Positions 52,690 through 62,389 are shown, counted from the stretch's first letter. The stretch is DNA of 64,000 nt from an uncultured Alphaproteobacteria bacterium (GCA_934254925.1 CAKQMD010000003.1:40767-104766); one strand, 5' to 3'. Numbers and translations are program-made. Notes: generated by a model from the sequence alone, not told the origin.

Positions 52690-52743
52690 CTTAGATTACC
52701 TCATTGTTTTTTTTACACTATTATCCGATTAATTAACTGTATC

Positions 52744-52804
52744 TTAATCAAACTGAAAGATTAATCAAGAAAATAGTACAAAAAAAGACAATTTGTGTAC
52801 AAAT
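52744..52804. promoter_or_regulatory. Candidate operators upstream of the XRE regulator
   Basis: Two direct repeats TTAATCAA (52744-52751 and 52761-52768, 17 bp apart) and an inverted repeat ATTTGT-GT-ACAAAT (52791-52804) lie in the AT-rich 140-bp gap between the regulator and the last VirB6-like gene. On the minus strand TTGTAC, 18 bp, TACTAT is a possible promoter overlapping the dyad, which would allow autorepression. Confidence 0.4.
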
Positions 52805-52829
52805 CAGCATCTTAAAAGACGGTTCTTTG

Positions 52830-55472
52830 TCAGTGGAAAGCCCAGTTGTTGGGCGGCGGCTGGCGCTTTGTCCTTTCTTTTTCGTTTTCAGAGAACATAG
52901 ATTCCTCAAAGGGTACGTTTTTCCTCGCTTTGCTGCGATAATGAGCGGTTAGGAATTCGTCGGAACGATAACTGTGTCGGTCGATGTTGCCGGCGCTGTC
53001 TTGCTGATAGGTGGCAATCTGGTTGATGATGCCGTCCGTTGCATAGCGAATGGTTCGACCGGATTGATCGCTTTCGCTGACAGTGGTCAGCACGCGGTTT
53101 CCGCTGCCAAAGGTAAGTTTGTAACGACGGGTGGCACCTTTGTCTGTTTTCTCGATGATTTCAATACTGCCGTCGGCGTTGATGACGGTTTCTTGCCCGA
53201 TGATCGTTCCTTTGGTCTGGAAAACCAAGGAGGGCATGCGCTGTTTGACTGTTTCGCGCACCAGCTCCGCCTGAGCGGTTTTTTCGTCAAAACCGCTGTT
53301 GGCAATAAATTCCTGATAAGCTGCCCGGTCAAAACGACCGTCGTTGTCAAAGATCTTGCGGCCAGCCGCTGAATGAATCGTTGCACCGAGACGGACGATT
53401 CTGCCGTCGGGCATGATTTTGCTCTGAATCGTCATAGCGTTGCTGCTCTGCGTAACTAGTTTGCTGCCGTCTTTCATTTCGCGAGTTGTGGTCAAAACGT
53501 TGTTGCCGTCGGCGTTAAACTTCACGCTTTTTTGCACATTGCGTCCCCGGAGCCAGGATTTGCTTTCAAAAGTATAAGTTCCGCTGTTTTCGTCAAAATG
53601 CCCCCGGCCTTCGCGAATGGCTTTTTCCGCTTGTTTTTTGTAGCGGTTTGCCTTGAAATCGTTCACGCTTTTGTGCCGTTGTTCATGGATTCTGCGCTCA
53701 AGGGCCTTTCCGCCTTCATGAGCTTTGCGCAAGGCAAAATTACCGATCGGCGCCCCCAAGGCGTTGGCTGTGGCCTTGCCGGCACTGATTGTTGTTCCGC
53801 CGATTTTGCTGCCGATGTTCGTGGGAGCCACACTGCCGGCGAATTGTCCTGCAAAGGAGGAGGATTCTTTAAGCAGTCCCCACGTCGCCAACAGCAAAAA
53901 GACCAACTTCAGCCAGGCCGTGCCGCTCCATCCGAGGTTTTTAATGATCAGGCTCATGGCCTCGACGTCGTTGTTGAGCAAGGTGTCCAAATCGCCTTCT
54001 GTTTCGCCCAAAACAATGTCGCCGGCAACCTCGGTGAGAACCAAAACGATCAGACTCATGAACAAAAAGGCAAACATGGCGTTCAAAAAAGAGTTCCAGA
54101 TATTTTTGACGTATTTTCTGGTGCTCTCGAAAGCAAAGGCGCCGATGGCCGCGGGCAAAAGCGCCGAGGCAACGGCGAGCTGAAACACCGCGTCAATTAA
54201 AAGAAACGGAAAAGCAATAAGCATGACAATACCGCCAAACCAGAGCCCCAACCCGGTAAAGAGATAGCCCCAATGCGGAAAGAAAAGAAAACCGACTTTC
54301 CAGGAATAACACATGGCGGAAGATCCGAGGGCGATGACGCTGGAGATTCTGTTTTGCACGGCCTCCAGCGTACAAAGGATGCTTTCTCCCATACTGGCTG
54401 GCAATCCGCCTTTCTTGTCGATGATACCGTAGGTTTTGCATTTTTGCATTTCGTTGCTTTGATAGGCTGCGGCCTTTTCTCCGACGGTTGCCTGAGCAAT
54501 GGCAAAACCGGTGTTGAAAATCGGCTCTAAGGCCAGCCCGAAAAAGTTGGCGGAAGTCGATCGCAAAATAATGGCGATGATCATCACCAGGAAAAACTTG
54601 TTTAACAAGGCTGTAATCAAATCCTTGGCATCCTTGGTTTCAATGGAGGAAAGGAAGCTCAGCAAGGTTACGGCGACCCAGATTCCCGTCGCGATGGCCA
54701 CTACGGCCAGGACCGAAGCTGCCAGTTTTTCAAACGCGATGGCTGCCATGGTGCTTGAGGTGTTGAAAATAACCTTAAACAACGGACAGAACAAACAGCC
54801 GCTGTATGCCTTTTTATAAGAAGAAGGCGGACAGAGGGCTTTGGAGGTTTCGCTGATGGACTTGGCGACCTTTCTTTTGGCGGCGTCCCTTTCTTCTGAT
54901 TCTCCGAAAACTTCGTTGTCGACTTTAATGCGCTCTTCAATTTTGTTTTGAATTGTCTTATCGACAAATTCTCTGAAATTGGCCATTGTTTGGACGCTGA
55001 TATATTGCTTGTCAAAGGCCTCCTGAAGGCCGAGATTCATCATGTCGAGGTCTTTTTTCAAATCATGGTTGCTGCTGTCGTTTAAATCGGTTGCCGTCAA
55101 ATTGTAAGACCCGTAATAAGCATTGACAAAACCGGTCAGCATTTTTCCCAAAGCCAGTTCCTGATTCGGCGAAATCTTGCCGTCTGAACGCAACTTTGCC
55201 AAAGAGGCGGCGATTTTGTCTTTGTTGTTGATACTGTATCCTTTGGTTTGCGGATTCTGGGTCAATAAGACGGAATTGATCAGATCCGCGTTAATGGGAA
55301 CCTGATTTTCCGCTTTGTCCATATCGCTGCCGAAAGTAAACACATTTTTAACAGTCGATCCAAAAGTAATCTGCGCCTGCACCGATTGGGAAAACGTCAA
55401 AAACCCCGTCGCCAGCGCCAAAAGGGCGACGGTTTTTTTGAAGGTCTTGATGATGTCAAAATACAAACTCAT
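52830..55472 (-). CDS. virB6: VirB6-like polytopic protein A with long C-terminal extension
   Basis: 880 residues. A signal-like segment (about 12-34) and a 180-residue periplasmic region precede the VirB6 membrane domain (TM helices spread over about 235-510, with WVAVTLLSFLSSIE and FPFLLIDAVFQLAVASALLP, a classic VirB6/TrbL motif). A cysteine motif C-x11-C-x2-C (KALCPP to GCLFCPL, about 215-230) sits just before the first helix. The last 330 residues are soluble and beta-rich, with short repeats of the type NADGSIEIIEKTDKG. VirB6 forms part of the inner-membrane channel. Extended, multiple VirB6 proteins are typical of Rickettsiales. It is the last gene of the minus-strand virB6 operon. Confidence 0.82.
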   Translation of the reverse strand: MSLYFDIIKTFKKTVALLALATGFLTFSQSVQAQITFGSTVKNVFTFGSDMDKAENQVPINADLINSVLLTQNPQTKGYSINNKDKIAASLAKLRSDGKISPNQELALGKMLTGFVNAYYGSYNLTATDLNDSSNHDLKKDLDMMNLGLQEAFDKQYISVQTMANFREFVDKTIQNKIEERIKVDNEVFGESEERDAAKRKVAKSISETSKALCPPSSYKKAYSGCLFCPLFKVIFNTSSTMAAIAFEKLAASVLAVVAIATGIWVAVTLLSFLSSIETKDAKDLITALLNKFFLVMIIAIILRSTSANFFGLALEPIFNTGFAIAQATVGEKAAAYQSNEMQKCKTYGIIDKKGGLPASMGESILCTLEAVQNRISSVIALGSSAMCYSWKVGFLFFPHWGYLFTGLGLWFGGIVMLIAFPFLLIDAVFQLAVASALLPAAIGAFAFESTRKYVKNIWNSFLNAMFAFLFMSLIVLVLTEVAGDIVLGETEGDLDTLLNNDVEAMSLIIKNLGWSGTAWLKLVFLLLATWGLLKESSSFAGQFAGSVAPTNIGSKIGGTTISAGKATANALGAPIGNFALRKAHEGGKALERRIHEQRHKSVNDFKANRYKKQAEKAIREGRGHFDENSGTYTFESKSWLRGRNVQKSVKFNADGNNVLTTTREMKDGSKLVTQSSNAMTIQSKIMPDGRIVRLGATIHSAAGRKIFDNDGRFDRAAYQEFIANSGFDEKTAQAELVRETVKQRMPSLVFQTKGTIIGQETVINADGSIEIIEKTDKGATRRYKLTFGSGNRVLTTVSESDQSGRTIRYATDGIINQIATYQQDSAGNIDRHSYRSDEFLTAHYRSKARKNVPFEESMFSENEKERTKRQPPPNNWAFH

Positions 55473-55484
55473 GTCGTTTTCCCG

Positions 55485-58400
55485 CTATTGTTTCTGCCGA
55501 TTCTGTTTTTCCTGCTCGTGCCTTTTGTCAATCTTGTCGGCTTCTTTTTTCATGGATTCGCCGCGCTTTTCCATTTGTTCGCCGGTTTTTTCCATGGCTG
55601 TGCCGGCGACTTTGGTGGCTTGCGCCGCCGCTTTCAACGGAACCCCGAGGACAGCACCGAATTTTGTTTTGTTCAGCCCGTCGGCAAGCTTGTCGGCGCC
55701 TTTGCCGATGTTTTTGACCGCTCTTCCGGTTTGTTTGGTGGTTTTGCCGGCGCCTTTGACTGCCGATCCGGCACTGCGCATGGCGTTGCCTTCGGCGCTG
55801 CCGCCGCCTTGGGTGGCACTTTGGGCCTTGTTGCGCAGGTATTTTGCCGCTTTGATCGGGACCTTGCCGGCCTGATGCGTCACAATGTCCGTTGCCAGGC
55901 GTGCCGGAGCCACTGCCTTGTCTTTGACATATTTGGTCGCGGCGGTGGCCATGCTGTGCATCGGGGCGGCGCTGCCGAAAATGCTGTCGCCGAAATATTT
56001 GTCGACAAATCTTTTAACCGTTCCGCCGATGAGCTTATAACCGTAGATAAAGCAAAACAGCATAATGTAAAACTTCAGCCCGAACAAAGACAGATATTCG
56101 TTGATAAATTCTTTGTCGTTGTTGTCCAAAGCCTCATAAAAAGCCGCTTTTCCGTCGACAAAGGCCGCATTGACCAATTCCACGGCATAAGAGGTGGTGA
56201 TGGCCAGGAAGGCGAAAGTCGCCGAAGACTTGATGATGATGCTGACGCAGGAAGACAGCTGGGATTTCGTCAGGTTAAACGGCCACAATGCGATCATAAT
56301 CGGCAGGGCAATCACTGCAAAGGCGATCTTGAAACAAATGTCGAGCAAATAATATCCCACGGCCATGGTTAATAAGAAGCCCATTGCCCAGATGACCGCG
56401 CCGACGATCCACATCCATAGGTTAGACATCATGTCTCCGATAACGCTGCAGTCACCGGTGATAAACCAGAAAATACATTTGAATGTTTTTCCAAAATTTT
56501 TCCAGACGTCTACGGTCGTGGCGGTGCAAATCAACCCGTTGCCCAAAATCATCGTCAGAGCGGTTTTGTCGGTAATGATCTTGGTAGCGGTCAACAGGTT
56601 TTCAATCACAGATTTAGACAAGATATTGGTGGGTCCTCTGTATTTAATGTCAAGTGTCGGCATGGCCGTAAATCCTACACCGTAAGTGCCACTCATACCG
56701 GGTGCTGAGGTGCCGACATAAGTTGAAGACAAATCGACAACTTTTCCGCCCGGCACAGGCCAGCCTTTGGCAGGGACATTCTGCCCACGGACAAAACCGG
56801 CCGGGAAGGTATCGACGTAAGTTCCGTCACATCTGCCTTTGTTCAGAACATAAAAGACGTTTTGTGACAGTCGCAACGGATCGACATAGACATCATTGAA
56901 TTTTTTACCGTTGAAAGTTCCCGAAAACTTAATATCAATATGCAAGTGCGCTCCGGTTGATTTTCCGGTATGTCCGATATAACCAATCTGCTGTCCGGCC
57001 GAAACTTTCCGGCCGTTAAGTTTAGGTACAAAATCCGAATTGACACGATTTTGCATGTGCAAATAACGATGCGTCCACACATTTCCGTTTTTATCAATCG
57101 TTCTGATGGATGCCATGTTTCCGGTACTGCTTCCGCTGGTATAGCTGATAATTCCCGGAGCCATGGCATAGACCACACCGCCCTGAATACCGCTGGTTCC
57201 GATATCCAACCCCATATGAGACGTAGACCCCGAACCGTTTTTTGTTCTTGGCGGAACACGGCAGCCGGGAGGAGAGGTTAAATGCCCGGTATTTGTTCCC
57301 GGAATCAAAAATTTGGGAATATCGGCATCAACTAGAGAGTTGTCCAGTTTTTGCTGTTCTTCCAGCAATTTTGCCTGTTCTTCCGTTTGCGTGGATTTTT
57401 TTGCAAGTTCCTCGGGTGTCTCCGGCGGGATTGGCGTTTGTTCCAACTTTTCCCATCCTTCTTTTTCTTCAACGTCAACGGCAGCCTCATCGTAATCCCA
57501 GGAATACATTTCTATCTGCTCTTCAATATCCTTATGCCAAAAGCCCTGGGCGATGTCGGCGCCGAAACCCATGATTGGGTTGATGATGTAGCTGGTAATC
57601 ACGCCGATTCCCATCTTGATGGCAATGGAGGCCACCATAACTTTGAACAAAAATTTAAGAAGCGTATCCAGCATATTGGCCGGCTCAACGCTGGTCAGAG
57701 AAGACAGGTACTTCAACCCGAACAGCATCATCCATAAGACAGTGCCGAGAATAAGCAGCTTTATAGCCGCCGTCTGCGTCACGCTAAAAGCTTTCCCCGC
57801 CGCGGTCATAAAGCTTGAAATCAGTTTTTCCACCACCAGACAGGTATAACAGTTGGAGGTATATTTAAGCTCCATTTCTTCCATCAGCGGACAAAGGGCA
57901 ATTTCATGATGCTCTACAACCGCTTCGTTGACTTCGCTTTGAACATTGGTGATTGCCTCGGTTTTTCCGCGTTGTTCATATTTTTTCTGCGCCCGCTCCG
58001 CTCCGATTTTATACAATCTTTCGGCTTCGGCCAAAATCAGGTCTCTGTAAGCGGTGGTGATTTTTTTATCTCTTGCTAAGTCTTCTGCCGCACGTTTTAC
58101 CTGCTGCAAAATATCCGTCATTTTACTATCTGTCTTTGTCCATTCCATACCCAAGATGGTAGGAGCCTTGTATTGGCTTTCCTTATGGGCGTTAAAGATG
58201 ATTGTTTGTCCCCAATCCACGACATATTCACCGTTGGCGGCATTGCGCAGTTTTTCAAGGTTATTTAAAAGCCCCGTATTTGAAATGGTGTTTAAGGCCT
58301 TGTTCCACCAAGCTTTTTGGGACTGGTTCGCTTTGGCAAACTCATACACTTCCGGATTGATTTGAACGTCAATATCATTGTCGGCCGTACCGAGCATCCA

Positions 58401-58553
58401 TGACGGCGTTTCCTGAACAACCTGTTGTGTTTCAGTTGTTTGTTGCGTTTCTTGGGCAGCGGAAAAAACGGCGGGCAACAGCAAAAGCCAGACCAAGCTG
58501 CAAACCAGCAGGCCTTTCGCTTTTTTGATTATGTTGCTCCTCTTGCTCATCAT
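55485..58553 (-). CDS. VirB6-like protein B with inserted M23 peptidase domain
   Basis: 1022 residues. A signal-like segment (about 15-33) and a helical periplasmic part come first. A C-x13-C-x2-C motif (IALCPLM to NCYTCLV, about 216-234) precedes TM helices at about 240-345. A periplasmic loop then holds an M23 (LytM/lysostaphin) peptidase domain at about 425-560, with HMGLDIG (near 446; His and Asp zinc ligands), HRYLHM and GAHLHIDI (near 536; catalytic/zinc His). Further TM helices follow at about 690-860, including VGYYLLDICFKIAFAVIALP of the VirB6 family, and a basic Ala/Lys-rich tail. All zinc residues appear intact. This would place cell-wall cleavage directly in the T4SS channel, in place of VirB1. 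It overlaps the next upstream gene by 4 bp. Confidence 0.85.
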   Translation of the reverse strand: MMSKRSNIIKKAKGLLVCSLVWLLLLPAVFSAAQETQQTTETQQVVQETPSWMLGTADNDIDVQINPEVYEFAKANQSQKAWWNKALNTISNTGLLNNLEKLRNAANGEYVVDWGQTIIFNAHKESQYKAPTILGMEWTKTDSKMTDILQQVKRAAEDLARDKKITTAYRDLILAEAERLYKIGAERAQKKYEQRGKTEAITNVQSEVNEAVVEHHEIALCPLMEEMELKYTSNCYTCLVVEKLISSFMTAAGKAFSVTQTAAIKLLILGTVLWMMLFGLKYLSSLTSVEPANMLDTLLKFLFKVMVASIAIKMGIGVITSYIINPIMGFGADIAQGFWHKDIEEQIEMYSWDYDEAAVDVEEKEGWEKLEQTPIPPETPEELAKKSTQTEEQAKLLEEQQKLDNSLVDADIPKFLIPGTNTGHLTSPPGCRVPPRTKNGSGSTSHMGLDIGTSGIQGGVVYAMAPGIISYTSGSSTGNMASIRTIDKNGNVWTHRYLHMQNRVNSDFVPKLNGRKVSAGQQIGYIGHTGKSTGAHLHIDIKFSGTFNGKKFNDVYVDPLRLSQNVFYVLNKGRCDGTYVDTFPAGFVRGQNVPAKGWPVPGGKVVDLSSTYVGTSAPGMSGTYGVGFTAMPTLDIKYRGPTNILSKSVIENLLTATKIITDKTALTMILGNGLICTATTVDVWKNFGKTFKCIFWFITGDCSVIGDMMSNLWMWIVGAVIWAMGFLLTMAVGYYLLDICFKIAFAVIALPIMIALWPFNLTKSQLSSCVSIIIKSSATFAFLAITTSYAVELVNAAFVDGKAAFYEALDNNDKEFINEYLSLFGLKFYIMLFCFIYGYKLIGGTVKRFVDKYFGDSIFGSAAPMHSMATAATKYVKDKAVAPARLATDIVTHQAGKVPIKAAKYLRNKAQSATQGGGSAEGNAMRSAGSAVKGAGKTTKQTGRAVKNIGKGADKLADGLNKTKFGAVLGVPLKAAAQATKVAGTAMEKTGEQMEKRGESMKKEADKIDKRHEQEKQNRQKQ

Positions 58554-59887
58554 CTTCTGTCCTTATCATGTCCGGCCAAATGCTGCAATTTGGCGTTAAA
58601 GTTCTGCATTTGGGCCACACCGGCTTTTTGTTTGAGCTTTTTCATGGCGGCGGAGTTTCCTGCGGCCCTCAAAAGCTTTCCGCCGGTAAAGCTCCAAAGG
58701 ACGCCGACCAAGGCCCGCAAATTCTTTTCAAAATTGGTTTGAGTCTTGCCGCCGATAATGGCGCCCGCCACTTCGTTGGAAAGCTTCAATGATCCAAAAA
58801 CCAGAAAACCGATCAGCAACAGGCAAACCAATGCCACGCTGAACTCCCGGAAAGAGGCTTCAGGATAGTCGGGATCAAAAATTTGCGGATAACCGCTGAT
58901 CAATTCGACCATGGCAGACAAGGCCATGGAAATCATAATGGCGATAATCATCACGAAAACCGCTGAATTCATGATGGATTTAAAACCGGTCGTCGTCCAT
59001 TTTCGCGTTTGCTCAAAAGGATAAGCCATGATAAAGATCGGCAACAGCAAAATCATTAAAGACAGTTTGAACAATGTATCGACCAGGTAAAAGACAAAAG
59101 ACAAATAAACGGTGACAAAACAGCCCCAGACCAAAAGTCCGATGACCGCCTGGGTCAGGTCCCAACTTTTCATGACCTCAAAGGAAACTTTAATGCCCAA
59201 GGACAAACGCGATGCAATGGCACAAATCATGCAGTTCATCATCACTCGCGGACTGTCGGGAAAACGGTCCATTTTGTCCGGTACGCTCATGTCGGCGGAA
59301 GGCTTGCAGACCAGGCTGTATTCCCCGACGTTAAGCTCCTCTCCGAGAACCCTGAAAGCGGTGGTTTGCTGCAGGCTTTGGGTCGAGGCTTCGAGAATTT
59401 CGCCGCCAAGCTCCAAAAAAGCGTTGTAAATCGGAAAAACGAAAGAGTTCAGAGCATATTTCAATCCGGCGGTGGAAGAGGCCAGATAAGCGCAGAACAG
59501 GCATAGAAACAGCTTTTTCAATACCTCGTTCCAAATCTGTCCGATGTTTTGTTCCGCAACGGATCCCAAAAACTTCAGCAACTTAAAGGCAAACCAGACG
59601 GCAAACCCGACCATGATCAGATTCGTAGCGCCTGCGGTCAGCTTGCCGTACATGGCCATGACCGTTTTGCCCGTAACGTCGTAAATGGCGGTTAAAACCC
59701 CTTCCTGCCAACAGGTGCGGTGGTCTTTAGCCTGCTGGTCGACGTCAACTTGATCTTGGGCATTGGTGTTGCCGGCATCCATCGGCGAAATCTGCGGGTT
59801 TTTGTCACAAGCGCTCAGACACAGCAAAATCGCCAGCAGCACTGCCAGCTTTTTGCCGAAATCTAAGATGTTAAAAACCCTTTTCAT
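58550..59887 (-). CDS. VirB6-like protein C with lipoprotein-type signal
   Basis: 445 residues. The N-terminus is a lipoprotein signal ending CLSAC (Cys27), unusual for a polytopic protein. A short periplasmic region (RTCWQEGVLTAIYD) leads to TM helices (NLIMVGFAVWFAFKLLKFLG near 88-107 and more to about 370) with the VirB6 hallmark YLVDTLFKLSLMILLLPIF. It lacks the CxxC of its three paralogs and the long C-terminal extension, so it is closest in size to a standard VirB6. An ATGA overlap with protein B implies translational coupling. Confidence 0.8.
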   Translation of the reverse strand: MKRVFNILDFGKKLAVLLAILLCLSACDKNPQISPMDAGNTNAQDQVDVDQQAKDHRTCWQEGVLTAIYDVTGKTVMAMYGKLTAGATNLIMVGFAVWFAFKLLKFLGSVAEQNIGQIWNEVLKKLFLCLFCAYLASSTAGLKYALNSFVFPIYNAFLELGGEILEASTQSLQQTTAFRVLGEELNVGEYSLVCKPSADMSVPDKMDRFPDSPRVMMNCMICAIASRLSLGIKVSFEVMKSWDLTQAVIGLLVWGCFVTVYLSFVFYLVDTLFKLSLMILLLPIFIMAYPFEQTRKWTTTGFKSIMNSAVFVMIIAIMISMALSAMVELISGYPQIFDPDYPEASFREFSVALVCLLLIGFLVFGSLKLSNEVAGAIIGGKTQTNFEKNLRALVGVLWSFTGGKLLRAAGNSAAMKKLKQKAGVAQMQNFNAKLQHLAGHDKDRR

Positions 59888-59899
59888 CTTTTTTGCCCT

Positions 59900-62176
59900 C
59901 TAAGGATTGCGCCTTCTTCTTTCCGCATCCATTGTTCTTCGGGTCAGCTCTTCAATATCGCCTCGGTTGAGGGGTCGAACATTGGAAAATCTCGCTTCCC
60001 CTTCCGCAACGCGCCTCCTGAGATCTTCTGCCCGGCTTCTGGTTTGGGGAGAGGTGTCTCCGGCGGCGATGTTCCCGTTCACGGCTTCAAGTTCTTGTTT
60101 TTCTTGCAGATGTTGTATAAAATCCCGACGCTGCTGAACCTCCTCGGCAGACAAGACCGCGCCGCTTTGAACATCTCTGTATGTCTCCGTACCGGTATTG
60201 GGATCTCTTGATGAGCTGATATGATCATTATAAACCGACCTGTTGTTGTCTCTTGTTACGGAAACACCGTTATTATAATGGGTTTCGGTATTTTGTCCTT
60301 GAGGATTCGCGTTGCCTGTTCCCGTTTGCCGATTCTCGCCGGTTGCTGGCCCCTGTTGCCGGGTCTGTTGTTGACTTCCTCCCTGGTTGAAGGCGGTGGA
60401 ACGTCGTCCGCCGCCGTTTCCTCTCGGACCGCTGTTTGCGTTGTCGTCGCCCTCGGCGTTGCCTCCGCCGCTGTGGGCCCTCTTATAGAGGGAGTACGGC
60501 GAAGCCTTTTTAAGCCAGCCGCCGACTTTGTCGGTGCCTTGCTCGACTTTTTCTTGAATCTTGTCGGCCGCAGCTCTTCGTACCGGTTTGGTGAGCGATT
60601 TTGCTCCGCTGAGAGCCGCACTGGCACCCATGGTACCGATGCCGGAACCGATGCCCGTAATGCCGCCGCTGGCCATTGATCCGGCCAATTCGGAAGCCTT
60701 TCCGACGAATTTGAAGCCAAAGATGCAACAAACCACCAAGATCAGGAAACCTGTTCCGGAAAGATCGGTCAACGCTCTCAGTTTTTCAATGTCATTGTCG
60801 TTAATGGCCGTGAACAATTGTTCCAAATGCCCATATTGAATCGTCAAGTTTTCATCACCCTCCGGAACCATGGCAGCGCTGATCAACTGTATGTTGACCG
60901 TGACGGCAATGCCGATAAAGACAAAGACAAAGAAACTGTTGAGCAGCATTTCAAAGCCTTTATTGGTATATTTTGAGGTCATTTTGAACGGCCAGCAAGT
61001 GATAAGGAAAGGCATCAATGCGCCGACGACCCCCAGCTGCACGACGGCATCAATCAGATAAAAAGCGAAAGAGATGGTCATCAGCAAGGCAAAAAAGGCA
61101 ATCAGGAGGCCTTGGAGAAACATCATAAAACCGTTTCCGAAATAACCGGTAGTAATTTCCGAAGTGCCCACGCACATCAACGAGCCGCCGATCGCCTGCA
61201 TAAAACCGATGGCATGCTGCACGTCAAAAAGAAAACAATACAAGCCGGAATAACTTTCAACGCTGAACAAATTCTTGTCAATGTTTTTTACAATCTCGGT
61301 ATAAACGGCGGAACCGCTGCAAGAAGAAGTCGGGTTGTTTAATAAACTAGTGCCGAAAACCAATCCTGCCTGCAAGATCGGATTAATAGCGTAATGATAT
61401 ATCTGATACGGGTGAGTCAACAAAAGATAAGCGATGACCACCTTGAAAGACTGTTTCATCAATGTGGTCAAAAACTTCGGCGCATCTTGTTTGGTCAGCG
61501 AACTTACATGTGTCAACGTCATGAAGGCAATGTAAATTGCCAGGCCCAAAATCAACAGCCGGCTGAAGGAAGTCCCCAACTGAACAAAGGAAATGTCTGC
61601 CATTTCATTTGCAGCATTCCACAAAACCGTAAACAACGGACAGAAAAAGCATTGGCTTTGCTTGTTGATTTTCAAAGGCAAAAATTCACAAGAGCCAAAT
61701 TTTTCCGTATTTTCGGTAGCATAATAGGCTGTCGTCCCTACGACTCTTAACTTATATGTTTTAGACTCTTGGGTGATCGGGTCTTTATATGTATATACCT
61801 TAACCTCGTTTCCGTAAACGACTTGGTTAATAAGGTTCACGGCTCCATAGGTACCAGCGCCTGTTGCCGCTCCCAAAAAGGCACCGGCAGCTGTTCCTGC
61901 GGCGGGAACAACAGTGCCCATAACACCGCCGGCTACTCCACCAGCTACAACACCGTCTGCCAAGGCGTCTCTAAAGCTGCCCCAATTAATGGTACGGTCA
62001 ATGGCTGTCGGTGCGCCCATAATTTCCTTCAAACTGACGCCGGCCTGGATTCCGTTGTTTTCTTCCTCATCTCCCCAGCTGGAAGTTGCTCCTCCGGCAA
62101 CGGCCGTTCCCGCGGAATTAAGCAGCAAAATCCCGGCACAAAGTAAATTTATGATCTTAGCGGTTATTTTTGTCAT
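59900..62176 (-). CDS. VirB6-like protein D with Gly/Asn-rich C-terminal extension
   Basis: 758 residues. A signal peptide (about 1-28, ending TAVAG) is followed by a Gly/Ala-rich, glycine-zipper-like stretch (GVVAGGVAGGVMGTVVPAAG, about 75-94). A C-x12-C-x2-C motif (GSCEFLP to QCFFCPL, about 162-178) precedes TM helices from about 190 to 510, including SFAFYLIDAVVQLGVVGALM, the VirB6 signature. The C-terminal 250 residues are Gly/Asn/Gln/Arg-rich, probably disordered, and end in a basic helix. It is the first VirB6 gene of the operon and overlaps the 67-aa gene by 20 bp. Confidence 0.8.
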   Translation of the reverse strand: MTKITAKIINLLCAGILLLNSAGTAVAGGATSSWGDEEENNGIQAGVSLKEIMGAPTAIDRTINWGSFRDALADGVVAGGVAGGVMGTVVPAAGTAAGAFLGAATGAGTYGAVNLINQVVYGNEVKVYTYKDPITQESKTYKLRVVGTTAYYATENTEKFGSCEFLPLKINKQSQCFFCPLFTVLWNAANEMADISFVQLGTSFSRLLILGLAIYIAFMTLTHVSSLTKQDAPKFLTTLMKQSFKVVIAYLLLTHPYQIYHYAINPILQAGLVFGTSLLNNPTSSCSGSAVYTEIVKNIDKNLFSVESYSGLYCFLFDVQHAIGFMQAIGGSLMCVGTSEITTGYFGNGFMMFLQGLLIAFFALLMTISFAFYLIDAVVQLGVVGALMPFLITCWPFKMTSKYTNKGFEMLLNSFFVFVFIGIAVTVNIQLISAAMVPEGDENLTIQYGHLEQLFTAINDNDIEKLRALTDLSGTGFLILVVCCIFGFKFVGKASELAGSMASGGITGIGSGIGTMGASAALSGAKSLTKPVRRAAADKIQEKVEQGTDKVGGWLKKASPYSLYKRAHSGGGNAEGDDNANSGPRGNGGGRRSTAFNQGGSQQQTRQQGPATGENRQTGTGNANPQGQNTETHYNNGVSVTRDNNRSVYNDHISSSRDPNTGTETYRDVQSGAVLSAEEVQQRRDFIQHLQEKQELEAVNGNIAAGDTSPQTRSRAEDLRRRVAEGEARFSNVRPLNRGDIEELTRRTMDAERRRRNP

Positions 62177-62360
62177 CGTCGTCAGCCCTTTTTCTGAAAG
62201 GATTCCCGAGTATCATAAACCCGGCCGCAAATACGGCTGCCACCAGAATCCAGACCGCGACAGAAAAATAGCCGCTGGTAATGATGTCAAGAAGGTTAAA
62301 GTAATAAACTCCGGCAATTACCAGAATAATAAAGACGTTAATCACCAGCTTTTTCATCAT
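62157..62360 (-). CDS. Small two-TM peptide
   Basis: 67 residues: two hydrophobic helices (about 6-24 and 33-53) and a charged tail RKRADDDDKNNR. It overlaps the start of VirB6-like protein D by 20 bp, so it is coupled to it. Not recognised; it could be a small assembly factor of the inner-membrane complex. A GGACCGG stretch precedes the ATG but the ribosome site is weak. Confidence 0.6.
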   Translation of the reverse strand: MMKKLVINVFIILVIAGVYYFNLLDIITSGYFSVAVWILVAAVFAAGFMILGNPFRKRADDDDKNNR

Positions 62361-62389
62361 TTTCCGGTCCTTTTCCAGCTTCTGCTTTC

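Noticed and set aside
15066..62176. Assignment of the system to the Dot/Icm (type IVB) secretion class
   Set aside because: VirB3, VirB4, VirB8 (NPxG), VirB9, VirB10 and VirB11 are of the vir type; only the idea of long repeats in the VirB10 equivalent and a secretin-like lipoprotein resembles Dot/Icm.
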